A stretch of DNA of 61,845 nt from a virus, in the IMG/VR virus record IMGVR_UViG_3300028372_000243, positions 1 through 61,845 of that record. One strand, given 5' to 3'. Within the stretch, counting starts at the first letter, position 1, and each line of letters begins with the position of its first letter. The notes under the pieces were generated by a model, which saw only the letters and a program-made list of their open reading frames with translations, had not been told where the DNA came from and ran no database searches. A program made the translations under genes and the position numbers. Positions 16,365 through 22,709 of the stretch are shown piece after piece.

Positions 16365-17001
16365 TTACCTTCGAGCGAGGGGCGTTTCAGACGCACAGAT
16401 CGAACAGATTGGCATTGGGTATTTTCCAGAGGATGTGTGGCCCCCGTACTTTTCCGGCGACGACGAGGATATCCAGAGCTATCTGGAATGGTCGTCTAAG
16501 GGTTACCGCCTCCGGGGCAAGTTGGTTTTCCCTATGCGGAACCCGCTAGGTGTTTTGCGGGGTCTTCAGTTGCGGTCCCCGATCCAAACAAAAAAGGACT
16601 ATTCGAAATTTTACTTGAATCGTTCTCGCGTGGATGCGATCTTTTTCGGGGCGGAGCTTGCGATGCCCCGGATTTGGGATACCCGCGAAGTGTATATATG
16701 CGAAGGGTTGTTTGACTATTTCCCGTTGCAACGTATCTTTCCTAATACGATATGTACTGGTACGGCGAATGTGAGTAAGCGCCAGATTGCATTTCTCACC
16801 CGGTTTGTAGATCACGTTAACGTGGTTTTCGACATGGATTGGGGCGGCAACCATTTCTGGCAACGCTTTGAAGGTGAGTATAAAGACTCCTTCAAATCCC
16901 TACGCCGCATCGAACTCCGAGGTAAGGATGTGTCGGAGGTGTGGGAATCTATCGGTGACGATGGACTCAATGAACTGTTAACACGGCGACTTCTTTTCTG
17001 A
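16297..17001 (+). CDS. Core-only DnaG-type primase (TOPRIM)
   Basis: A 234-residue protein that resembles only the RNA-polymerase core of DnaG. AIDYLRARGVSDAQIEQIGI followed by GYFPE is the usual start of the core. GKLVFPMRNPLGVLRGLQLR is the middle strand pair, and VYICEGLFDYFPL and VVFDMDWGG supply the TOPRIM Glu and DxD. The N-terminal zinc-binding domain and the C-terminal helicase-binding domain are missing, so template recognition must come from elsewhere. The start overlaps the preceding gene by 68 bases. A second ATG lies two codons in. Confidence 0.8.
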   Translation: MTMFLNRILTAAQKHVRKSPAIDYLRARGVSDAQIEQIGIGYFPEDVWPPYFSGDDEDIQSYLEWSSKGYRLRGKLVFPMRNPLGVLRGLQLRSPIQTKKDYSKFYLNRSRVDAIFFGAELAMPRIWDTREVYICEGLFDYFPLQRIFPNTICTGTANVSKRQIAFLTRFVDHVNVVFDMDWGGNHFWQRFEGEYKDSFKSLRRIELRGKDVSEVWESIGDDGLNELLTRRLLF

Positions 17002-17016
17002 GGTTGCTTTACGTAT

Positions 17017-17036
17017 CGGATTGTGGTATCAATCCG
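17017..17036 (+). other. Hairpin in the leader of the metallopeptidase-like gene
   Basis: CGGATTG and CAATCCG form a perfect 7-base stem around TGGTAT, 50 bases before the next ATG. There is no T run directly after it (a CCCCTTTTT stretch follows 20 bases later). Possible mRNA-stability element. Confidence 0.35.
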
Positions 17037-17086
17037 TAGGGTGTGATCAAAGCCCCTTTTTACTACGAAACACTAAGGAGACCGTA

Positions 17087-17620
17087 ATGGCTCAGATGTA
17101 TTGGAAAGCAGCAGAAGCCGAAGATATCGCAAACGACTATCTCAGGTACCACCCGGACCTCGTGGGCGCTAATATCGCTTTCGTTTTCAAAGAGAAAGCG
17201 ACCAAGAGCGATGGACGCCCGATCGTAGGGAAGTCTTTCAAGGTGCCCGCCAAATATCAGCCGTTGATGGAAGAGAATGACGACGGCACACGCGGTTACG
17301 ATTTCATGATTGTGCTCGGGGCCGATATTTGGACCGAACTGAACAACGACAACAAGGAAGCATGGGTCGATTTCCTGCTTGAGCAATGTTACGGTGAAGA
17401 GGACAAGCAAGGGAACATGAAGTGGAAGACCCGCAAGCCGGAAGTTCAAGCCTTCCCGGTTATCCTTGCCCGTCACGGAACCAATTGGGATCAAGGGGTC
17501 AACAAGCTGTCTGTGATCGACATTGGCCGCAAGCAGACGAAGGTGCAAGAACCTACGGTCCGGTCGCAAGATACGGATGCTGACACGGACACCGAAAGCG
17601 ACGTTTCGGTCAATTCGTAA
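17087..17620 (+). CDS. Phage metallopeptidase-like protein without the zinc motif
   Basis: A 177-residue protein. The segment GYDFMIVLGADIWTELNNDN, followed by KEAWVDFLLEQCYGE, resembles the phage putative metallopeptidase family, in which this helix normally carries HELxH zinc ligands. Here the helix reads LLEQC, so the zinc site is absent and peptidase activity is unlikely. The C-terminal tail is polar and acidic. Good ribosome site (AAGGAG). It lies between primase and clamp loader, so a replication-linked binding role is possible. The family match is by eye. Confidence 0.6.
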   Translation: MAQMYWKAAEAEDIANDYLRYHPDLVGANIAFVFKEKATKSDGRPIVGKSFKVPAKYQPLMEENDDGTRGYDFMIVLGADIWTELNNDNKEAWVDFLLEQCYGEEDKQGNMKWKTRKPEVQAFPVILARHGTNWDQGVNKLSVIDIGRKQTKVQEPTVRSQDTDADTDTESDVSVNS

Positions 17621-17630
17621 TAGAATCACC

Positions 17631-17650
17631 GGAGGGGCTTTTGCCCCTCC
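17631..17650 (+). terminator. Perfect hairpin between two replication genes
   Basis: GGAGGGGC, TTTT, GCCCCTCC is a perfect 8-base stem with a tetraloop, 11 bases after the previous stop and 22 bases before dnaX. The stem is strong but only ACCTT follows, so it may act as a partial terminator or as an mRNA 3' end protector. Confidence 0.5.
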
Positions 17651-17672
17651 ACCTTGAGGATCACACTGCCAC

Positions 17673-19094
17673 ATGTCTTTCGATACGAAATACCGACCAG
17701 ACCTTTTCGAAGATGTAATCGGCCAGCAGAGCACGATTCATGTGCTCCAAGAGCTACTTCGAAGGGGTGACATTTTTCAAAAATCGTATGTCTTTTCTGG
17801 GCCTTCGGGCACAGGTAAGACGACGACCGCCCGTATTCTAGCACGGGCAATGCTGTGTGATAATTTCGATCCTGATGTGGCGGAACCTTGTAACGAATGC
17901 AACTCCTGCAGGGAAATCCTTGATCGTGGGGATAGTCCCTCATTCAAGGAGATGGACGCGGCCAATCATACGGGTGCGGACAACATTCGCAAGATCGTCG
18001 AAGGGTTGAACTATTACACATTGGACGGTGGCGACCGTAAGATTTATCTTATTGATGAATGCCACCGGCTATCATCGCAGGCGATGGACGCCCTCCTGAA
18101 GCCTATGGAGGATAATGTCCCCGGCACCAAAGACAAGCGCCTCGTGTGTTTGTTCTGTACTACCGAGCCGCAAAAGCTACGGGGTACGATCAAAGGCCGT
18201 TGTATGGTCTTTGGTATTAAAGAGCCATCGAGGGATGAAGTTGTCCGTCGCCTGCGTTACATAGCTGAACAGGAAGAGATCGCTGTCGAAGACGACGACG
18301 CGCTTGATCTCATCTTCGGTTATGGCAAAGGGCATATCCGAGACATGGTGAACGCCCTTGAACGAGTAAGCCGGGTTGGTCCCGTTACAGAGGATACCGT
18401 TCGGCAGCAATTAGGATTGGATGTAATTTCGAAGGAGTATGAAATGCTCTTACATCTTCGGGATGATCCAGACAAAAGCATGGCCGCTCTAATGGAAGCC
18501 TTGACCCAGACAGATCCTGACTCGATCTACGAGGGTATTGCCGACGCGGCTATGGCATCATATAGGTTGGCAAAAGGCATAACTATTGGTCTGAGTTACG
18601 TGGAGAAATCGCTTGCAGAACAGATTTCTTCATGCTATGAAGAACAAACACTACTTACTCTAGCGCATCGCATCTTGAATGCGAACCGGAAGATGGATCG
18701 GAATGCGTTGGTCTGCGAGCTTTTAATGCTACAGAACCAGCTTGAAAACGGTACCGTACAGATGGCTTCCCAGCCACAAACGATCACCGTCCCGGTCCCC
18801 TCGGAACCTTCGCAAGAAGTTACCGAAGATAAAGCACCCACAGGGTCCAAGCCCAAGTCGAAACGCGACGTAGAACGTGAAAACAGGGAAATGGCTGAGA
18901 AAGCTATGCCCTACGGTGGTAAAGCCGCACGTGGAACACCGTCAGCGACGGCAGATGCTGTTGAAGATCCTATGGACGCTTACCGGAAGAAACGTAGCTC
19001 AGTCAAAGCTGCGCCGCGCCCTATTACCCCCAAAGCACCCACCGGAACAGATTACTCGGAGCAAAAGAAGCTATTCGAATCGCCTGATGAGTGA
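17673..19094 (+). CDS. dnaX: DNA polymerase III gamma/tau-type clamp loader
   Basis: A 473-residue AAA+ ATPase that loads the sliding clamp. Motifs: TKYRPDLFEDVIGQ (residues 5-18), Walker A GPSGTGKTT (43-51), the zinc module CNECNSC, Walker B with YLIDECHRLS, sensor 1 FCTTEPQKL, and the arginine-finger region GTIKGRC. Residues from about 360 on are a polar linker rich in S, P and K. A separate delta subunit was not found in the window. It pairs naturally with the DnaN clamp at 12.85 kb. The stop overlaps the NusG-like gene. Confidence 0.93.
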   Translation: MSFDTKYRPDLFEDVIGQQSTIHVLQELLRRGDIFQKSYVFSGPSGTGKTTTARILARAMLCDNFDPDVAEPCNECNSCREILDRGDSPSFKEMDAANHTGADNIRKIVEGLNYYTLDGGDRKIYLIDECHRLSSQAMDALLKPMEDNVPGTKDKRLVCLFCTTEPQKLRGTIKGRCMVFGIKEPSRDEVVRRLRYIAEQEEIAVEDDDALDLIFGYGKGHIRDMVNALERVSRVGPVTEDTVRQQLGLDVISKEYEMLLHLRDDPDKSMAALMEALTQTDPDSIYEGIADAAMASYRLAKGITIGLSYVEKSLAEQISSCYEEQTLLTLAHRILNANRKMDRNALVCELLMLQNQLENGTVQMASQPQTITVPVPSEPSQEVTEDKAPTGSKPKSKRDVERENREMAEKAMPYGGKAARGTPSATADAVEDPMDAYRKKRSSVKAAPRPITPKAPTGTDYSEQKKLFESPDE

Positions 19095-19638
19095 TCAAAA
19101 AAGAAAGTGGGTCATCTTGGAGCTTAGTCACCAAGGGGAAAAGAAAACCCCGCCTGAGCTTCAAAGCCTTTTACAACCCGAGATCGGGGAGGGGGTCGAG
19201 ATTTTCGTCCCTTCTATCACCTTTTCAAGACGGGAAAGTAATGTTACCATCTGTTTGATGGAGGGTTATTTTTTCGTCGAAGCGGTGATACCCCCATCGA
19301 CGTTCTTCACGCTTGAAGAGCTTCCTTATGTGCGTCGTGTCTTAACCCACGATGAACCGAATGGACGGTTCATTTGCTATGTGGAACAGGACACCGTAGA
19401 CGAACTAAAGGAAAAGCTCCACCGTCAAGCGGCCCGTGATATTTGTGTAGGAGACTATGTGAAGGTTTGCGAAGGGGCGTACTCGTCACTTAGGGGTAAG
19501 ATCCTTAACGTGTTCGCCGACAAGGAACGGGCTTCAGTCCATATCGTGGATCTGAAGAGCATGGAAGTGATTGTGGAATTACCTTTCCAATTTTTCGAAC
19601 GAATACCAGCTAACTCCGATGAGGACTACGAACTATGA
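19087..19638 (+). CDS. NusG-like transcription factor with KOW domain
   Basis: A 183-residue protein. The N-terminal part, KRKWVILELSHQGEKK through MEGYFFVEA to PYVRRVLT, has the pattern of the NusG NGN domain. The C-terminal part, VGDYVKVCEGAYSSLRGKIL followed by VELPFQFFERI, is a clear KOW domain. Such proteins bind the RNA polymerase clamp and promote processivity or antitermination. A phage copy could support long late operons. The annotated ATG overlaps the dnaX stop by 8 bases. Confidence 0.78.
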   Translation: MSDQKRKWVILELSHQGEKKTPPELQSLLQPEIGEGVEIFVPSITFSRRESNVTICLMEGYFFVEAVIPPSTFFTLEELPYVRRVLTHDEPNGRFICYVEQDTVDELKEKLHRQAARDICVGDYVKVCEGAYSSLRGKILNVFADKERASVHIVDLKSMEVIVELPFQFFERIPANSDEDYEL

Positions 19639-20597
19639 AAACCAACGTGATCGTGGACGGGATGAACATCGCCTTTCGCTGCTCTTACATTTACGACAAG
19701 AAGCAGGGGCTACAGAACTCCGAAGGGTTGCCTACTGGAACTATCTATGGCTTTGCCCGTCACATGGTCAAGTTGCGTGATCGTTTCCCCGGTGCTGATA
19801 TCTGGGTAGCGTGGGAAGGCGCTGGAAGCCGCGAGGAACGTCGAGCTATCTATGCCGACTACAAAGGCAACCGGAAAGATGAAACGTCGGAGGGGCCGTC
19901 TGAGACACGTCAGTTGGTATTTGACCAAGTGTCTGTGCTGCAGGATTTGCTTGAAGCCACGGGTATCCACCAAGTGAGCGCTGCAGGCTACGAAGCCGAC
20001 GATATGATTGCGACACTTGTGCGTGACCGTTTCAGTGACGACGAATACAAGAACGTCATTATAAGCAGCGACCGTGACCTACTTCAGTTGGTGGGCGACG
20101 GGACTGTGCAAATGACGCCGCACCCGGAAAAGTTTTTTGACGCCCTTAAAGTCGAAGAGGAATACGGTGTGCCGCCCCGTCTCCTTTTGTCTTACCGGGT
20201 GTTCGATGGGGACAAGAGCGATAACATGCCGGGCATGTATCGTTTCCCCCGCAAAAAGATTGCCACCATCGTCCAAGAACACGACGGCGATCTGGAATCT
20301 ATTTATAATGACTGTGAAGTGAAGCTAACCGAGTTCCAAGAAAACACCCTCACCGATTTTGAGGACCAAGCCTACGTCAACCGGGACATCATGTACCTCC
20401 GGTCGATCGAGGATTACGACGAACGCGAAGGACGTCATGACGAAGAAGTCATTGAGCGTTTTTGTGATCAGCTAGATATCGAATCCATCCGCGCCGACTT
20501 GCTTTCTTTTACGGCCAAGACAGGGTTCGTCAAGACAGGAGATACAAATGTCAGTACATTACATCCAACCGCTGGATCCGCAGGAACTGGCGAGTAG
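19635..20597 (+). CDS. 5'-3' exonuclease / flap endonuclease
   Basis: A 320-residue FEN-type nuclease. VIVDGMNIAFR is the first catalytic Asp strand, and FPGADIWVAWEGAGSREERR with IYADYKGNRK form the helical arch entry. GYEADDMIATL and VIISSDRDLLQLV carry the metal-binding acids, and VFDGDKSDNMPGM is the helix-3-turn-helix with the last Asp residues. It removes RNA primers and flaps, comparable to T4 RNase H or the Pol I 5' nuclease domain. ATG overlaps the NusG-like stop. Confidence 0.92.
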   Translation: MKTNVIVDGMNIAFRCSYIYDKKQGLQNSEGLPTGTIYGFARHMVKLRDRFPGADIWVAWEGAGSREERRAIYADYKGNRKDETSEGPSETRQLVFDQVSVLQDLLEATGIHQVSAAGYEADDMIATLVRDRFSDDEYKNVIISSDRDLLQLVGDGTVQMTPHPEKFFDALKVEEEYGVPPRLLLSYRVFDGDKSDNMPGMYRFPRKKIATIVQEHDGDLESIYNDCEVKLTEFQENTLTDFEDQAYVNRDIMYLRSIEDYDEREGRHDEEVIERFCDQLDIESIRADLLSFTAKTGFVKTGDTNVSTLHPTAGSAGTGE

Positions 20598-21339
20598 ATT
20601 TTCGACCGATGATACGCTTGAGCCCCTTCCCCGGCAAGACGAACAATGGAAGGAGCTGCACCTAGATAAGATCAAGGCCGTTTTAGATAGGTTGCCAGAC
20701 CGTGAGGAGGACTTGATCCGTCTTTACTTTTTCTTGAACAAGCGCCAAACGGACATTGCGGAGATTTTCAACATCACTCAAGCCGCCGTGTCCTACCGGC
20801 TAAAGCGTGCCCTTGATAGGATTCGATTTTTGATCGAAATCCCCGAGGTGACAAAAGACGAAATTTACGACGACCTCCTTCCCGTCATGCCTACCAAGCT
20901 AGACGCTCGCATCTTTGCCGAGATGTTTGAGTCCACTTGCCAAAGTGAAGTTGCTGACATTCTCGATATCAGTCAAGGGCGTGTGCGCCACCGATTCATT
21001 GCGAACCTTGCCCGGATGGGTCAAGTGCTTGTGGACCGCGTGTATGCGTGGGTGCGCCGTAATGATGAGGACCTCCAAGAGGTGGCTGTCGTCAAAGGCA
21101 AACTCGACACCTTAATGGAAGCGCAACGTCAGAAAGAGTTGGAAATCGAAGAATTCGAAGACGGCTTAAAGGAGATTGTTGACCTCCTCGTTGACCTCCC
21201 CGACGATCTTGAAGATGAGGACCTAACCCTCTTCGCTCGTTACTATAAAACGTTCGTCAAGATCCGCTACAATTTCAACATCCTCCGCGAAATCAAGCTA
21301 CCGAAATGGTCCAACCGTAGCAAGAAGACGATCACCTAA
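20548..21339 (+). CDS. Putative transcription factor with two sigma-region-4-like HTH units
   Basis: A 263-residue protein. Residues 40-95 (LPDREEDLIRLYFFLNKRQT, then DIAEIFNITQAAVSYRLKRA) fit sigma-70 region 4. A second unit at about 120-157 (FESTCQSEVADILDISQGRV) repeats the pattern. The rest is helical. No region 2 for -10 melting was seen. It could bind the -35 position or the polymerase flap and redirect transcription. GGAGAT precedes the ATG, which lies inside the exonuclease gene. It is the last gene before the head-gene region, a natural place for a late regulator. Confidence 0.72.
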   Translation: MSVHYIQPLDPQELASRFSTDDTLEPLPRQDEQWKELHLDKIKAVLDRLPDREEDLIRLYFFLNKRQTDIAEIFNITQAAVSYRLKRALDRIRFLIEIPEVTKDEIYDDLLPVMPTKLDARIFAEMFESTCQSEVADILDISQGRVRHRFIANLARMGQVLVDRVYAWVRRNDEDLQEVAVVKGKLDTLMEAQRQKELEIEEFEDGLKEIVDLLVDLPDDLEDEDLTLFARYYKTFVKIRYNFNILREIKLPKWSNRSKKTIT

Positions 21340-21348
21340 CCAATCAGT

Positions 21349-21360
21349 AATCTGTTTATA
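21349..21360 (+). promoter_or_regulatory. Candidate phage late promoter element (AATC-TG-TTTATA)
   Basis: A member of the recurring AATCNNYTTATA element, 9 bases after the sigma-4-like gene and 76-87 bases ahead of the next likely start codons. A small hairpin, TTCTA/TAGAA, follows directly. Confidence 0.5.
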
Positions 21361-21435
21361 TGTTTTCTAGGTTAGAACTGGTACGTCTATTGCCCCTGCG
21401 TGTATGCGATGAAAAGTAGCCTTCGAAAAGTCATT

Positions 21436-21681
21436 ATGTCGAAGAAGGTTGCCGCAGCTTATCTGGATGAGGTTTCCAAGGTCGCTTCGACCGTTACGGT
21501 TTACTTCCTAGATGAGCAGGGGCTTACCGGATTCATGAGCACCGCCAAGTCTAGCTTCGGCAAAAAGCTCTCATGTAGTCGTGGTTTTGATTACGTGACC
21601 TTTCTGTCGACGGACCATGAAGTGGTCCAGAAGATTCAAGAGCGGGCCAGAAAGAAGGGACTCGACTTTTCGGGCTTTTAA
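21436..21681 (+). CDS. Small protein with V-type N-terminal module
   Basis: An 81-residue protein if started at ATG 21436 (MSKKVAAAYLDEVSKVAS), which puts the recurring V module (K-V-A-x-x-Y-L) at the N-terminus. Earlier in-frame starts at 21400 (GTG) and 21409 (ATG) are possible, and none has a strong ribosome site. The remainder is a small alpha/beta body ending in a basic, aromatic tail. Function unknown. Confidence 0.6.
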   Translation: MSKKVAAAYLDEVSKVASTVTVYFLDEQGLTGFMSTAKSSFGKKLSCSRGFDYVTFLSTDHEVVQKIQERARKKGLDFSGF

Positions 21682-21691
21682 GGGGCACACA

Positions 21692-21988
21692 ATGGACTAT
21701 AAAGATTTTGATCTCGGCGAAGTAATGATGCAATCCTCGGGGATGGATGCATACCTTGGGGACGATGCTGAAGCCGTTGACATTCGTGAATTGGTGGGGG
21801 CGGAGATTGAAGAGCCTAAGCGAATTCGCATTGCCAACGTAGAGCAACTTCAGGGCTTCAGTCGGGTCGCAAGTGATACGCTGATCCGTAAATCGGAGCG
21901 TGATCTCTGGTCGCTCAAGCAGAGCGAAGAGGGCGATTGGGTAATCGAGCGCCTTTTCGACGATGAAGGCAATCCCCTCAAGGTCTGA
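21692..21988 (+). CDS. Hypothetical protein, 98 residues
   Basis: An acidic N-terminal half, then IRIANVEQLQGFSRVASDTL and KSERDLWSLKQSEEGDWVIE ending ERLFDDEGNPLKV. I recall the same C-terminal pattern in hypothetical proteins of other large environmental phages that also carry V and L modules, but no function is known to me. AAGGGGCAC serves as ribosome site. Confidence 0.72.
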   Translation: MDYKDFDLGEVMMQSSGMDAYLGDDAEAVDIRELVGAEIEEPKRIRIANVEQLQGFSRVASDTLIRKSERDLWSLKQSEEGDWVIERLFDDEGNPLKV

Positions 21989-21989
21989 T

Positions 21990-22553
21990 ATGAGCAACAA
22001 GCCATACAGCAATAGGGAAAAGCGGATTGCGGAGCGTGTGGCTTCTCAGTATCTCTTTGAGAAGACCGGCATGGTTCGCACTGCGGGCGAAGTCCGATTC
22101 ATCAAGGACACAGGTCCTGATGGTCGTGCTATGCCGAGGAACTACGACTTTGATCCAAAGGCTAAGAAGCCTCTGGCAAAAGTCTTGTGGTCCATTTCGT
22201 GTGCTCTGGGGCACATGGTTTCGGCGTACAGCAGTTTCACAAAGATCAAAGCCGTGTCGATCAGCCCGGATGGTAAGTTGGGTGGAAAGGGCTACATCCA
22301 AGATATCAAAGATATGCGGTCCGACCTCAACACTTCGCTTGAAACCCTTTCCGGTATTCAAGATACGATCAATGACGAACTTCGCGGCCCTCACTGGCAG
22401 CCAGATGCTGTCGATGTAGACGAGGATGATGAGGCCGAAGTCGAAGAGATGCTTTCTGACTCCCAAGAGATTACTGACGACCCGGAAGGGTTTTTCGAAG
22501 AGGAGTACGAAGAGCATGTTGAAGACGACGTTGCTGAAAAGCAAGGGAAATGA
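21990..22553 (+). CDS. Hypothetical protein with V-type module and acidic tail
   Basis: A 187-residue protein. Residues 8-20 (KRIAERVASQYLF) match the V module. The middle (KPLAKVLWSISCALGHMVSA) is helical, and the last 50 residues are strongly acidic. It is encoded one base after the preceding stop. Virion or head-assembly role inferred only from module and location. Confidence 0.7.
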   Translation: MSNKPYSNREKRIAERVASQYLFEKTGMVRTAGEVRFIKDTGPDGRAMPRNYDFDPKAKKPLAKVLWSISCALGHMVSAYSSFTKIKAVSISPDGKLGGKGYIQDIKDMRSDLNTSLETLSGIQDTINDELRGPHWQPDAVDVDEDDEAEVEEMLSDSQEITDDPEGFFEEEYEEHVEDDVAEKQGK

Positions 22554-22613
22554 GGTTAGGAAACGAACGTCGTACCGGGTGATCCTCGCATATTTTCGGA
22601 GTTCAGAAGGTTG

Positions 22614-22697
22614 ATGTTCGAGCGTGCGTTAAAGAATCTGGACTTTGTAGATAAGGGAATGGCTTTGCTGGTTTGTCTGGTCGACGCCGAATCCTAA
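22614..22697 (+). CDS. Possible 27-residue peptide
   Basis: An ATG frame of 28 codons, including the stop, preceded by AGAAGG at 22605-22610, fills the gap between two larger genes. The product (MFERALKNLDFVDKGMALLV...) would be an amphipathic helix with a hydrophobic end. Size makes it uncertain. Confidence 0.3.
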   Translation: MFERALKNLDFVDKGMALLVCLVDAES

Positions 22698-22709
22698 AGG
22701 AGATCACAC

